Assembly (NCBI GenBank): GCA_014382365.1
Contig: JACNJW010000030.1
Location: 1 to 64,000 of the forward strand
Direction: 5' to 3'
DNA: 64,000 bases
DNA from: SAR324 cluster bacterium
GTDB lineage: Bacteria; SAR324; NAC60-12
The stretch's first letter is position 1; the number at the start of each line of letters is the position of its first letter. The position numbers and the translations under genes were made by a program. The notes beneath the pieces were generated by a model. It did not search any database. It was not told the origin of the DNA and saw only the letters and a program-made list of their open reading frames with translations. Below, piece after piece: positions 24,594 to 34,371 of this stretch.

Positions 24594-26498
24594 ATGTCAC
24601 AAATTTGGTTGGTTCCAGCATTTCCCCTGCTGGGATTCATTTTGAATGCTTTTTTTGGAAAACGTTTCGGGACACGTTTTGTAACTTTTATTGGCCCACT
24701 GGCTGTCGGATTGGCGTTTGCGCAGTCTCTTGTACTGTTTTTTCAAATGCTTGAGATCAAAGGGAATGTACTCAATGAACATCTCTATACCTGGATTTCT
24801 TCAGGTAATTTTGAGGTGGGAATAAATTTTACAGTCGATCAGCTTTCAGGCCTCTATTTGCTGGTAATCACCGGAGTTGGTTTTTTGATTCATGTTTATT
24901 CAGTTGGTTACATGAAGGGTGAATCCGGTTACTATCGTTTTTTTGCTTATCTGAACTTATTCGTATTTTTCATGCTGCTGCTGGTTCTTGGTGACAGTTT
25001 TTTACTGATGTTTGTGGGTTGGGAAGGAGTAGGACTTTGTTCCTATCTGCTGATCGGCTACTATATTGAAAAAGATTCTGCTGCAGAGGCTGCTAAAAAG
25101 GCTTTTCTTTTCAATCGCATTGGTGATTTTGGTGTTTTGTCGGCAGTGATGCTGATTTTTCTGGCTTTTGGTTCAATAGAGTTTGCGAGCGTTAATGCAG
25201 AGGCTGCTGCACGTTTAGAGTATGGCGGACCACTGGTGACGGCAATTACATTACTGCTCTTTCTGGGTGCAACAGGTAAATCCGCGCAAATTCCACTTTT
25301 TGTCTGGTTGCCGGATGCAATGGAAGGCCCGACTCCGGTTTCCGCCCTGATCCATGCAGCAACGATGGTGACTGCCGGTTTATACATGGTTGCCCGCCTG
25401 AGTCATTTGTTTGTGTTGGCACCTTTCACAATGAATGTGATTGCAGCAGTTGGTGCGATCACGGCTCTGCTGGCAGCAACGATTGCGGTTACGCAAACGG
25501 ATATCAAACGGGTATTGGCTTATTCAACTGTCAGCCAACTGGGATACATGTTTTTGGCCATGGGAGTTGGAGCTTTTGGTGCAGGAGTTTTTCATGTTAT
25601 GACACATGCTTTTTTTAAGGCACTTCTCTTTTTGGGTTCCGGATCAGTAATCCTGGCAGTGCATCATGAGCAGGATATGCGAAAAATGGGTGCACTCAAA
25701 AACAAACTGCCGATCACCTACATTACCATGTTGCTGGGCACATTGGCCATTTCCGGGATACCGTTCTTCTCAGGATTTTTCAGTAAAGATGAGATCCTCT
25801 GGAAAGCCTTCAGTTCTCCTTTTGGAAGCCCGTGGCTCTGGGGTGTTGGTTTCATCACAGCAGGGCTGACTGCATTTTATATGTTTCGGATGATTTATTT
25901 GACGTTTCACGGAGAATCCCGAGTGGATTCACATACTGCAGAACATGTCCGCGAGTCTCCTTTTTCGATGACCTTACCATTAATGATCCTGGCGGTGCTT
26001 GCAGTCATAAGCGGTTTCTTTGGAGTACCGCACGTCTTCCACCTTTTGCCTAACGGAATGGAAGTTTATTTTCATAATTTTTTCGCAAAGCTACCAGTAG
26101 AAGGTCACGGTTCGGTTTCGACAGAATGGTTATTAATGGGGCTTTCGGTTGCATTTGCATTGATTGCGTGGTTTATTGCGAGCCGTCTGTATCATTCCGG
26201 ATTTGCAGTAGCAGCAGGACTGCGACGCAGATGGGAATGGGCTTACCAGCTTTCTCTCAACAAATGGTATGTTGATGAAATATATAATGCAGTGATTATT
26301 CAACCTGTCCGTTTTCTCTCAACACATTTGCTCTGGCGCCTCTTTGATCAAAATATAATTGACCGCGGGGTAAACACAACGGCTATTGTTGCTCGTGCAG
26401 TTGGCAGCACTCTACGTCCTTTGCAAAATGGTTTAACTCAGAATTATGCTCTAATCTTCATCCTTGGAACTTTCCTTATTCTTTGGTACGTAACGTAA
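24594..26498 (+). CDS. nuoL: NADH-quinone oxidoreductase subunit L
   Basis: This 634-residue antiporter-like proton-pumping subunit has the core helices, for example GWEGVGLCSYLLIGYY, the lysine- and histidine-bearing QIPLFVWLPDAMEGPTPVSA, and LIHAATMVTAGLYM. The long C-terminal region that forms the lateral helix is present (about 500-634). The frame also offers an upstream GTG at 24585 inside nuoK; ATG 24594 is preferred. The expected nuoM and nuoN do not follow; the next gene is skp. Confidence 0.95.
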   Translation: MSQIWLVPAFPLLGFILNAFFGKRFGTRFVTFIGPLAVGLAFAQSLVLFFQMLEIKGNVLNEHLYTWISSGNFEVGINFTVDQLSGLYLLVITGVGFLIHVYSVGYMKGESGYYRFFAYLNLFVFFMLLLVLGDSFLLMFVGWEGVGLCSYLLIGYYIEKDSAAEAAKKAFLFNRIGDFGVLSAVMLIFLAFGSIEFASVNAEAAARLEYGGPLVTAITLLLFLGATGKSAQIPLFVWLPDAMEGPTPVSALIHAATMVTAGLYMVARLSHLFVLAPFTMNVIAAVGAITALLAATIAVTQTDIKRVLAYSTVSQLGYMFLAMGVGAFGAGVFHVMTHAFFKALLFLGSGSVILAVHHEQDMRKMGALKNKLPITYITMLLGTLAISGIPFFSGFFSKDEILWKAFSSPFGSPWLWGVGFITAGLTAFYMFRMIYLTFHGESRVDSHTAEHVRESPFSMTLPLMILAVLAVISGFFGVPHVFHLLPNGMEVYFHNFFAKLPVEGHGSVSTEWLLMGLSVAFALIAWFIASRLYHSGFAVAAGLRRRWEWAYQLSLNKWYVDEIYNAVIIQPVRFLSTHLLWRLFDQNIIDRGVNTTAIVARAVGSTLRPLQNGLTQNYALIFILGTFLILWYVT

Positions 26499-26558
26499 AA
26501 TAATTGTTTGAATTTTACATTTGCTGCTGGAAAGATAATTTCTGTCAAAATAAAAATC

Positions 26559-27083
26559 ATGAAACGTTTTCTATCTCTTTTCTTGTTTGTTCTTTTTTAC
26601 ACGGGCTTGCCTGCTTTTGCACTGGAAATTGGTGTCGTAGACCTGAATCAGGCTCTCAATCAATCAGAACCAGGAATTCGTTCAAAGAACATTCTGGAAA
26701 GACGCGGGCGGCAAAAACAACAGGAATTTAAACTTGAAGAATCAGAACTGCGGAAACTTGCTGAAGATTTACGTAACAACCCGCTGTTGACACCAAAAGC
26801 GAAGAGCGCTAAAGAGCAGGAACTGATTGCACGGCAGCAGCAACTACGTGAAAAAGTTCGCACTATCGAACAAGAAATGAGGTCGGAGGAGCGTCGTTTG
26901 ACAGAGGCAATTTTTAAAGAGCTGAAAACAGTAATTCGTACAGTTTCCATCAAAGAAAAACTGGATTTGGTTCTTGAAAAAAATGCTGCGCAGGTAATAT
27001 TGTACATGAAAGAAGAAACGACAGATCTCACTCAAAAAGTAATTGACGCATACAATGCACTTAAGGCCGGGAGCAATGGATGA
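26559..27083 (+). CDS. skp: Periplasmic chaperone, Skp/OmpH family
   Basis: This 174-residue exported protein begins with a clear signal peptide (MKRFLSLFLFVLFY ... AFA-LE). It continues with the family opening EIGVVDLNQALNQ and two long charged helices that form the tentacle arms. It binds unfolded outer-membrane proteins in the periplasm. I chose the ATG at 26559 because upstream residues to 26508 do not belong to the signal peptide. Its last codons overlap the fabZ start, echoing the common skp-lpxD-fabZ order with lpxD missing. Confidence 0.88.
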   Translation: MKRFLSLFLFVLFYTGLPAFALEIGVVDLNQALNQSEPGIRSKNILERRGRQKQQEFKLEESELRKLAEDLRNNPLLTPKAKSAKEQELIARQQQLREKVRTIEQEMRSEERRLTEAIFKELKTVIRTVSIKEKLDLVLEKNAAQVILYMKEETTDLTQKVIDAYNALKAGSNG

Positions 27084-27514
27084 TGAATTTAGAGCAAATC
27101 AAGAAAATATTACCACACCGCTACCCTTTTTTGTTGGTTGACCGGGTGCTTGAGGTGCGTGAAGGTGAGTACTGTAAAGCTTTAAAAAATATTTCCGGGA
27201 ATGAGGAGGTTTTTCAGGGGCACTTTCCTCAACAAGCAGTTCTGCCTGGGGTAATGATTATTGAAGCATTAGCACAAACAGCAGGGATTGTAATCGATTC
27301 AGGAAAAGCTGAAACTGATACCGGAAGTATCGTTTTTTTTGCAGGAATCAATAATGCCAAATTTCGGGTGCCGGTAGTTCCCGGAGATCAACTTATTTTG
27401 GAAACGACTTTGAAAAACCAGCGCCGAAATTTTTGGGTCTTTGAGGGTAGAGCAAGTGTTGATGGAAAGTTGGCGGCTCAGGCTGAAATCAAATTAATGC
27501 TGCAACCAACATGA
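27080..27514 (+). CDS. fabZ: 3-hydroxyacyl-ACP dehydratase FabZ
   Basis: This 144-residue hot-dog-fold enzyme removes water from 3-hydroxyacyl-ACP in fatty acid elongation. The catalytic histidine is His48 (GHFPQQAVLPG) and the glutamate is Glu62 (IIEALAQTAG). The start ATG overlaps the skp stop and is followed at once by a second ATG, either of which could serve. Its stop overlaps the start of gatC. Confidence 0.95.
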   Translation: MMNLEQIKKILPHRYPFLLVDRVLEVREGEYCKALKNISGNEEVFQGHFPQQAVLPGVMIIEALAQTAGIVIDSGKAETDTGSIVFFAGINNAKFRVPVVPGDQLILETTLKNQRRNFWVFEGRASVDGKLAAQAEIKLMLQPT

Positions 27515-27804
27515 CAAATAGATTCAACTCTGAGGAAGTGCGTAAAATAGCACGTCTTTCTTCTTTGGAACTTTCAGCAAAAGAAGTGGAAGTTTTTGCA
27601 GAGCAATTTTCAGGTATTCTGGATTATTTTGAGGTTTTAAAAACAGCAGAAATTCCGGATGTTGCTACCGATGTGGAGGAGAGTCATTTAAGTGGCAGTC
27701 GGGAAGATAAAATGATTGAGTCTCAAGTTTCTCCAGAGCAGTTCAGCCCATATCTGGAAAATGGTTTTTTCAAAGTACCACGGGTGATTGAGCAAAGTAA
27801 TTAG
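27511..27804 (+). CDS. gatC: Glutamyl-tRNA(Gln)/aspartyl-tRNA(Asn) amidotransferase subunit C
   Basis: This 97-residue protein matches GatC, the small stabilising subunit of the GatCAB amidotransferase that makes Gln-tRNA or Asn-tRNA. The N-terminal VRKIARLSSLELSAKEVEVF and the C-terminal NGFFKVPRVIE are family hallmarks. It overlaps fabZ by four bases. GatA and GatB are not encoded in the window, so the complex is assembled from distant genes. Confidence 0.9.
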   Translation: MTNRFNSEEVRKIARLSSLELSAKEVEVFAEQFSGILDYFEVLKTAEIPDVATDVEESHLSGSREDKMIESQVSPEQFSPYLENGFFKVPRVIEQSN

Positions 27805-27808
27805 AAAG

Positions 27809-28111
27809 ATGACCGGAAAACAAAAACGTTACCTGCGTGCTTTGGCGCATCCGTTAAAACCACTGGTAAATCTTGGGAAACAGGGACTGTCTTCAGAAAG
27901 CAGACGGGAAATAGAAACCCAGTTACTGGACCATGAGTTGATCAAACTCAAAATACTTGACAGCTGTCCCTTGTCAAAAAAAGAATGTGCAAATGAACTG
28001 AGCAGAGTCGAGGGACTTGAAGTTGTACAGGTAATTGGAAAAACACTCGTGCTTTATAGTCCTCATCCTGAAGAACCGGAAATAAAACTACCTGCTGTAA
28101 CTGCCAGTTGA
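27809..28111 (+). CDS. yhbY: YhbY-family CRM-domain RNA-binding protein
   Basis: This 100-residue protein consists of one CRM domain: MTGKQKRYLRALAHPLKP, VNLGKQGLS with a GxxG-like RNA-contact loop, and the C-terminal strand GKTLVLYSP. E. coli YhbY binds pre-50S ribosomal particles. The frame opens at 27788 inside gatC, but the ATG at 27809, just after the gatC stop, is the natural start. A gap of 154 bases follows before metG. Confidence 0.88.
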   Translation: MTGKQKRYLRALAHPLKPLVNLGKQGLSSESRREIETQLLDHELIKLKILDSCPLSKKECANELSRVEGLEVVQVIGKTLVLYSPHPEEPEIKLPAVTAS

Positions 28112-28265
28112 CTCTGTAACGGCAACGCACCTTTGATTGACAGCGGCTGTCTTTCATAGAAAATCTAGAGTCAAAAAGACATAAAACAGTTCCTCACTTT
28201 TTGTCGAAAAAGAGTCTTTCAGGTGCTCTTGGACTTTACAAATTAATTTAATTGTCTCAACTTGT

Positions 28266-30188
28266 ATGGACGACACATTTTACATCACGACACCAATCTA
28301 TTACGTAAATAGTCATCCGCACATTGGACATGCTTACACTACGGTTGTCACAGATGTTCTGACTCGCTTCCATAAACTCTTTGGCGCAGACACTTATTTT
28401 TTGACAGGTACCGATGAACATGGGCAAAAAATAGTTGAATCTGCAGCAAAATCCGGCCTTCAGCCACAAGAATTTGTGGACCGCATCAGTCAGGAATTTC
28501 GTGAAATGTGGCCGCATCTGCATATCGAAAATGATCAGTTTATTCGTACAACTGACCCTCAACACAAAGCCTGCGTACAGCAAATTTTACAAAAAATATT
28601 TGATCAGGGTGAGATCTACCTCAAGGATTATCAGGGACTTTACTGCGTTGGCTGCGAGAGGTTTTTGGATGAAGCGGAGTTGGAGGATGGTAATTGCCCT
28701 GATCATCAAACCCCACCGCAACTGTATAAGGAACAAAATTATTTTTTCCGCATGAGTGCCTACCAGGATTGGCTGCTGGAAGAATTAAAACAAAACGAAA
28801 GCTGGATCTATCCTGGTCGTTACCGTAATGAATTGATTCAATTTCTTCAGCAGCCACTTCAGGATTTGTGTATTTCACGCCCAAAAAGACGCCTGAACTG
28901 GGGAATAGAGTTACCGTTTGATGAAAACTTTGTGACCTATGTCTGGTTTGATGCACTGCTGAATTATGCCAGTGCCTTGGATTGGCCGGAGGGTGAAAAA
29001 TTCAAAAAGTACTGGCCGTATGTTCACCACACTATTGGCAAGGATATTTTGAAAACACATGGTATTTACTGGCCATGTATGCTCAAAGCTGCAGGCTTGC
29101 CTGTATTTAAAAAACTGGTAGTTCATGGTCATTGGATTGTGGGTGGCAGTAAAATGAGCAAGTCATTGGGAAATGTTGTGGACCCACTGGCCATGAAAGA
29201 TCAGCTTGGTGTTGATGCCCTGCGTTATTTTTTACTGCGTGACATGAGTTTTGGTGAAGACTCAAATTTTACTGAAGAACTGGCAATCACCCGTTACAAC
29301 GGCGATTTGGCAAATAATTTTGGTAATTTACTCAACCGTTCAATCAGTATGAGCCGAAATAGTTTTGAAGGTTGTATTCCGCCCTTGGCTCAAATTGGAG
29401 CAGAGGAAAATAATATTCGTAATATATTCATCCAAGGTGTTGAAACATTTCAGGAATATGTTCAGTCTTTTCAGCCGCACCGTGCACTGGAACACGTAGC
29501 CTGGCTCAGCAGCCAGGTCAATAAATATATAGATAGCTGTAAACCATGGAGTCTGGCCAAACAACCAGAAGATCGTGAACGTTTGGGAACGGTACTGTAT
29601 ACGGCATTAGATTTGACAAGAATATTAGTTGGTTTGCTGGATCCGGTTATGCCGGAAAAAATGAGTGAGGCACGTAAAGCCCTTGGACTAGGAACAGAGA
29701 AGATAACATTTGAAAAACTCACTCCAGGGTTATTGGAATCAGGCACTGAAATGCCTGAACCAAAACCGTTGTTTCCTAAAATGAAACTTTCGGCTGAGGA
29801 AAAACCTGCTGAAGTAACCCAGACTGAAAAAAAAGTAAGCACAATTCCTGATGAGAAGAAAGATTGGTTTGCCTTTGATGATTTTCAGAAAATGGAATTG
29901 AAGGTCGGCCATATCAAAACTTGCCGGAAAGTTGAAAAATCGGCGAAGCTGCTTTGTTCAGAAGTGGATTTGGGTGAAGACCGTTTACGTACCATTGTTT
30001 CCGGAGCAGCGGAATTTTACTCAGCTGAAGAAATGCTGAATCGACGTGTACTGGTTGTAGCAAATTTAAAGCCGGTAAAATTGCGGGGTGAAATTTCTGA
30101 AGGAATGATCCTTTTTTCAGATGATAATGGCAAACTCGTTTTGATTGAAGCTCCCGAGGGTGTAAACCCTGGTGTGACTGTACGCTGA
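28266..30188 (+). CDS. metG: Methionyl-tRNA synthetase
   Basis: This 640-residue class I synthetase charges tRNA-Met. The HIGH-like motif is PHIGHAYT near residue 17 and the KMSKS motif is SKMSKSLGN. A zinc-knuckle region (CVGCERF, then NCPDH) lies in the connective insert. A C-terminal EMAP/Trbp111-like tRNA-binding domain (about 535-640, opening DFQKMELKVG) promotes dimerisation and tRNA docking. Length is normal for the form with the appended domain. It stands between the two nuo blocks. Confidence 0.96.
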   Translation: MDDTFYITTPIYYVNSHPHIGHAYTTVVTDVLTRFHKLFGADTYFLTGTDEHGQKIVESAAKSGLQPQEFVDRISQEFREMWPHLHIENDQFIRTTDPQHKACVQQILQKIFDQGEIYLKDYQGLYCVGCERFLDEAELEDGNCPDHQTPPQLYKEQNYFFRMSAYQDWLLEELKQNESWIYPGRYRNELIQFLQQPLQDLCISRPKRRLNWGIELPFDENFVTYVWFDALLNYASALDWPEGEKFKKYWPYVHHTIGKDILKTHGIYWPCMLKAAGLPVFKKLVVHGHWIVGGSKMSKSLGNVVDPLAMKDQLGVDALRYFLLRDMSFGEDSNFTEELAITRYNGDLANNFGNLLNRSISMSRNSFEGCIPPLAQIGAEENNIRNIFIQGVETFQEYVQSFQPHRALEHVAWLSSQVNKYIDSCKPWSLAKQPEDRERLGTVLYTALDLTRILVGLLDPVMPEKMSEARKALGLGTEKITFEKLTPGLLESGTEMPEPKPLFPKMKLSAEEKPAEVTQTEKKVSTIPDEKKDWFAFDDFQKMELKVGHIKTCRKVEKSAKLLCSEVDLGEDRLRTIVSGAAEFYSAEEMLNRRVLVVANLKPVKLRGEISEGMILFSDDNGKLVLIEAPEGVNPGVTVR

Positions 30189-30290
30189 TAAGCCGGAAAT
30201 GGATTGACAATCTGTGCTCCGGGTGGAAGACTGTAAGATAAAATTAATTCTTAAAAAGACAGACAAAAACTATTTGATCGAAGGTATAAA

Positions 30291-30653
30291 GTGAGCATTG
30301 CATCAGGCTACCTGCCTATTTTAATTATGATTGTACTTGGAATTGTTTTGGCTGGAGCCTTGAGCTGTATCGGGTTGTTTTTGGGGCCAAAGTTGAGAGG
30401 AGAAGTCAAAGAAACTCCATTCGAATCAGGTTTCCTGAGAAATGGCATGGCAGGACATCGATATGACGTGAAATTTTATATGACTGCACTAGTCTTTCTG
30501 ATTTTTGATGTTGAAGTTGTTTTCCTTTATCCCTGGGCAGTGCAGGTACGTGAGTTAGGCTGGTTCGGCTTTGTGGCCGCCTCAGTCTTTCTGGGCATAT
30601 TGGTTTTAGGTTTGGCTTACGATTGGAAAAAAGGGGCACTGAACTGGGAGTAG
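30291..30653 (+). CDS. nuoA: NADH-quinone oxidoreductase subunit A
   Basis: This 120-residue subunit has three membrane helices and the signature ESGFLRNGMAGHRYDVKFYM with FLIFDVEVVFLYPWA. The usual cysteine in the loop after the first helix (typically YECG) is replaced here: the segment reads FESGF. The start codon is GTG at 30291. It opens the second complex I block, nuoABCDHI, 102 bases after metG. Confidence 0.94.
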   Translation: MSIASGYLPILIMIVLGIVLAGALSCIGLFLGPKLRGEVKETPFESGFLRNGMAGHRYDVKFYMTALVFLIFDVEVVFLYPWAVQVRELGWFGFVAASVFLGILVLGLAYDWKKGALNWE

Positions 30654-30708
30654 ACAGTTCAGAGAAATTGAGGTTCAATAAATGAAAAACGACTTAACAG
30701 GATAGATT

Positions 30709-31398
30709 ATGGATACAGATTACGGTGGTTTTAAAACCACAACATTTGACAGCGTGGTCAACTGGTCAAGGAAATTTTCACTTTTTCAGTATCCGTTTGT
30801 AACAGCCTGTTGTGGTATGGAATACATGTCCGCAGCTTGTTCTCATTATGATATCTCTCGATTTGGTGCAGAGATTCCTCGATTTTCTCCAAGGCAGGCA
30901 GACGTGCTCTGGGTGGTCGGCACAATAACTCATAAAATGTCACCAATACTTAAAACAATCTATGATCAAATGGCAGATCCAAAATGGGTGATTGCCTTTG
31001 GAGCATGTGCATCTTCAGGCGGATTTTATCAGAACTATTCTGTACTGCAGGGAATTGATCGTTTAATTCCCGTGGATCTCTATATTGCCGGCTGTCCCCC
31101 ACGTCCTGAAGCAGTGCTGGATGGACTGCTTGAGTTACAGAACAGTATTCAGGATGAGGGCCCAAAAGCAAACGGAATTACCCCGAATGCAATCAGATAC
31201 AAAGATCAGAAAGTGGATCAACTCCAGCGCTATTTTGATATACCAAAAAAAGAAGTCTTTGAAAATTTGCAAAATCCCAAAAGCAACCGTATCAGCAAAC
31301 CTGGGTTTAGTTACTCTGAAGACCATCTTAATCTAAGACCACATATTGGCTATGACTCTCCAAAGCTGCAGAAAGAAAAAACTGCACTTAAAGAATAA
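30709..31398 (+). CDS. nuoB: NADH-quinone oxidoreductase subunit B
   Basis: This 229-residue subunit holds the terminal [4Fe-4S] cluster N2 that passes electrons to quinone. The ligand cysteines are visible as ACCG (adjacent pair), FGACASSGG and [10 protein letters not shown]. The arginine-rich [15 protein letters not shown] segment is present. The C-terminal 70 residues after the core are an extension rich in charged residues, longer than in E. coli NuoB. It lies 55 bases after nuoA. Confidence 0.95.
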   Translation: MDTDYGGFKTTTFDSVVNWSRKFSLFQYPFVTACCGMEYMSAACSHYDISRFGAEIPRFSPRQADVLWVVGTITHKMSPILKTIYDQMADPKWVIAFGACASSGGFYQNYSVLQGIDRLIPVDLYIAGCPPRPEAVLDGLLELQNSIQDEGPKANGITPNAIRYKDQKVDQLQRYFDIPKKEVFENLQNPKSNRISKPGFSYSEDHLNLRPHIGYDSPKLQKEKTALKE

Positions 31399-31439
31399 TA
31401 ATGGTAATCGTTCTCTAAACTTGAAGCTAAAAGATACTA

Positions 31440-32000
31440 ATGAGTGAAGAAATTTCCACGAAACAAATGGAAACAACTCCGGAAGCAGGAGAATTAACAA
31501 CTCTGCTTCAGCAAGAATTTCCACAGGCAGTTACCGGTTTTCATGTTCATCGGGGAGATGAAACTGTAACTATTGAAAAAGCTGTATTGGAACCAGTATG
31601 TCGCTTTTTACGTGATGATTCACGTTGTACTTTTGAGATAATGATGGACTTGACTGCAGTTGATTATCTTGAACAGAGTAAGGAAACAAGATTCGAAGTG
31701 GTTTATCATTTTAAGTCGCTGACTCATGGACACCGCTTAAGGTTGAAAGTTCGTTTAGCAGAGGATGAATGTGAGATAGCTTCAATCCACCACTTGTGGA
31801 AAGCAGTAGACTGGTATGAACGGGAATGTTTTGATATGTTTGGAATAAATTTTGTTGGCCATCCAAACCTGAAACGTATTTTAATGTACGATGAATTTGA
31901 TGGCCATCCGCTACGCAAGGATTATCCAATTGATAAGCAGCAGCCTTTGATGGAACTTAAAGAGATAGACGAACGGTACGTATACGGGAGGCACGCATGA
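31440..32000 (+). CDS. nuoC: NADH-quinone oxidoreductase subunit C
   Basis: This 186-residue 30-kDa-type subunit is part of the peripheral arm near the quinone site. The family signature WYERECFDMFGINFVGHPNL with LRKDYP is clear. The first 30 residues are a variable leader. Its stop overlaps the start of nuoD (ATGA), so NuoC and NuoD are separate proteins here, unlike the fused E. coli NuoCD. Confidence 0.95.
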   Translation: MSEEISTKQMETTPEAGELTTLLQQEFPQAVTGFHVHRGDETVTIEKAVLEPVCRFLRDDSRCTFEIMMDLTAVDYLEQSKETRFEVVYHFKSLTHGHRLRLKVRLAEDECEIASIHHLWKAVDWYERECFDMFGINFVGHPNLKRILMYDEFDGHPLRKDYPIDKQQPLMELKEIDERYVYGRHA

Positions 32001-33223
32001 CCGACATGACAACACTCCAATCCCGAAATGCAAGTATGAGTTCTAATGAAGATTCTACTTCATCGGTAATGACCATTGAAATTGGGCCTGCACATCCTGC
32101 GATGCATGGAATTGTACGCTTTACTACCCAACTGGATGGTGAACTCATCGTAGGAATGGAAACAGAGATTGGTTATCTTCATCGTGGTTTTGAAAAAGAA
32201 TCTGAGAATTCAAAGTGGATCCAGGTCATTCCATACACAGATCGGTTGAATTATGTCTCACCTCTGCTGAATAATATTGGTTACTCAATGGCAGTGGAAA
32301 AATTATATGGAATAGAAGCACCCAGACGTGCAGAGTTCACTCGGGTGATCATGGGTGAAATATCCAGAATCACAGATCATTTAACCTGTCTTGCTGCGGT
32401 TGCTATGGAAATAGGTGGATTTACATTTTTCCTTTGGGCCATCAAAGCACGTGAATATCTTTGGGAACTGGTTGAAGAAATGACAGGAGCCCGTCTAACG
32501 ACAAATTGGACACGTTTCGGAGGAAATTCCACAGATCTACCAGATGGATTCCTCTCAGAACTGTCGGATCGCCTGATCAAGTTGAAAGACGTAATGGCGG
32601 AATGTGACAAACTGCTGACCCGCAATAAAATATTTATAGACCGTGTCAAAGATGTGGGTTGTTTTTCAAAAGAAGATGCACTCTCTTTTGGTTTTACAGG
32701 ACCTTTATTGAGAGCATGCGGAATTCCATATGATGTTCGCAGAGCGGATCCTTATTCGGTATACAATGAACTCGACTTTGAAATCCCCGTAGGTTCAACA
32801 GGTGACTGTTTTGATCGCTACTTAGTTAGAATGGAAGAGATTCAGCAAAGCATTAAGATCATTGAACAGGCTGCAGACAAACTGCCAGAAGGTCCATACA
32901 TGACTGACGAACGAATGCTTCGTTATCCTGATAAGAAAGATGTTTATGGAAATATTGAAGGGCTGATTGATCACTTCAAATTGGTCATGGAGGGCCATCA
33001 ACCTCCTGCCGGAGAAATTTACATGCCGATTGAGGGTGGGAACGGTGAGGTTGGGTTTTATCTTGTATCCGATGGTAGCGGCGATCCTGTTCGAGTTCGG
33101 TTGCGGCCTCCTTGTCTCAACCTCGTGGAAGCTATGCCCAGCATGACAATAGGACATTATGTTGCAGATATTGTAGCAATTTTTGGTTCAATTAACATGA
33201 TCGGAGGCGAGTTGGATCGCTGA
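31997..33223 (+). CDS. nuoD: NADH-quinone oxidoreductase subunit D
   Basis: This 408-residue 49-kDa-type subunit lines the quinone-binding cavity. IEIGPAHPAMHGIVRF carries the histidine loop, and GYLHRGFEK, YTDRLNYVS and the C-terminal DIVAIFGSINMIGGELDR follow the family. The N-terminus has about 25 serine- and threonine-rich residues before the conserved core. It overlaps nuoC by four bases. Confidence 0.96.
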   Translation: MTDMTTLQSRNASMSSNEDSTSSVMTIEIGPAHPAMHGIVRFTTQLDGELIVGMETEIGYLHRGFEKESENSKWIQVIPYTDRLNYVSPLLNNIGYSMAVEKLYGIEAPRRAEFTRVIMGEISRITDHLTCLAAVAMEIGGFTFFLWAIKAREYLWELVEEMTGARLTTNWTRFGGNSTDLPDGFLSELSDRLIKLKDVMAECDKLLTRNKIFIDRVKDVGCFSKEDALSFGFTGPLLRACGIPYDVRRADPYSVYNELDFEIPVGSTGDCFDRYLVRMEEIQQSIKIIEQAADKLPEGPYMTDERMLRYPDKKDVYGNIEGLIDHFKLVMEGHQPPAGEIYMPIEGGNGEVGFYLVSDGSGDPVRVRLRPPCLNLVEAMPSMTIGHYVADIVAIFGSINMIGGELDR

Positions 33224-33261
33224 ACTCCAACTTTTAAACAACCAGATCTAAATAAACAAAG

Positions 33262-34335
33262 ATGGATATTCTCTTAGAAATTATAATGATTCCAGCAGTT
33301 TTGGCTTTGATCAAGATTGTGGTTATCATACTACTGTTTGCCTTGCCCTTGGGAACTTTATTAACGTTGATGGAGCGTAAATGGAGTGCCATGATTCAAG
33401 ACAGGGTGGGACCGAATCGGGCAAATATAGGCAGTTTTACAGGACATGGTCTGTTGCACCTTGCGGCGGATGGACTGAAGTCGATTTTTAAAGAAGACTG
33501 TATTCCAAGAGGTGCAAATAAATTTTTGTATTTGCTAGCTCCATTTTTTGGCATGATTTCAGCGGTTGCAATTTTTTCAATTATTCCAATCGCTGGGCCT
33601 ATTGGGGATTTCACGTTTCAGGTTGCAGATGTAGAACCAGGTTTGTTATTTATCTTCGCCATTACATCGCTTAGTGTTTATGGTGCGGTGCTGGCTGGTT
33701 ATAGCTCAAACAGTAAGTTTGCATTACTCGGAGGAACCAGAGCCTCTGCCCAAATGATTTCTTATGAGGTGTTCATGGGGCTGGCTTTGATGGGTGTTTT
33801 TATGGTTTATGGAACAACACGTGTCAGTGGTATTGTTGACGGTCAGAACGAATACTGGTTTGGTAATCTGATTCCCATGTGGGGTGTTTTTACTCAACCA
33901 CTGGGTTTCATACTCTTCTTCACTGCTCTTGTGGCAGAGACTAAACGTCCTCCTTTTGACGCACCAGAAGGAGAGTCAGAATTGGTTGCCGGATATTTTC
34001 TGGAATATTCAGGAATGCGCTGGTCCGCTTTTATGCTGGCAGAATATATTGCTATCGTTGGGGTCTCTGTCCTGATGACAACTCTCTTTTTCGGGGGTTA
34101 TCATGTACCATGGCTGCACCTTTGGGAAAGTGCACCTCAGTGGTTGGTGACCATTCTGCAGATCATCAAGTTTAGCATTGTTACAATATTTTTCTGCTGG
34201 TTCCAAATTCAGTTACGCTGGACAGTACCAAAGTTTCGCTTTGATCAAACCATGAGTTTGGGTTGGAAAAAACTGTTGCCGCTTTCTCTGCTGAACTTGT
34301 TTGTAACAGCATTTGTCATTCTTGCATTTGCATGA
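33262..34335 (+). CDS. nuoH: NADH-quinone oxidoreductase subunit H
   Basis: This 357-residue membrane subunit connects the quinone site to the proton-pumping arm. It has eight or so helices. Family motifs: MERKWSAMIQDRVGPNRAN in the first loop, LADGLKSIFKED, the glutamate-rich loop AETKRPPFDAPEGESELVAG and EYSGMRWSAFMLAEY. It lies 38 bases after nuoD; pdxH then stands between it and nuoI. Confidence 0.96.
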   Translation: MDILLEIIMIPAVLALIKIVVIILLFALPLGTLLTLMERKWSAMIQDRVGPNRANIGSFTGHGLLHLAADGLKSIFKEDCIPRGANKFLYLLAPFFGMISAVAIFSIIPIAGPIGDFTFQVADVEPGLLFIFAITSLSVYGAVLAGYSSNSKFALLGGTRASAQMISYEVFMGLALMGVFMVYGTTRVSGIVDGQNEYWFGNLIPMWGVFTQPLGFILFFTALVAETKRPPFDAPEGESELVAGYFLEYSGMRWSAFMLAEYIAIVGVSVLMTTLFFGGYHVPWLHLWESAPQWLVTILQIIKFSIVTIFFCWFQIQLRWTVPKFRFDQTMSLGWKKLLPLSLLNLFVTAFVILAFA

Positions 34336-34371
34336 TGCCTAAAAACGAAGCATGAATTACAGAGTGAAGTA

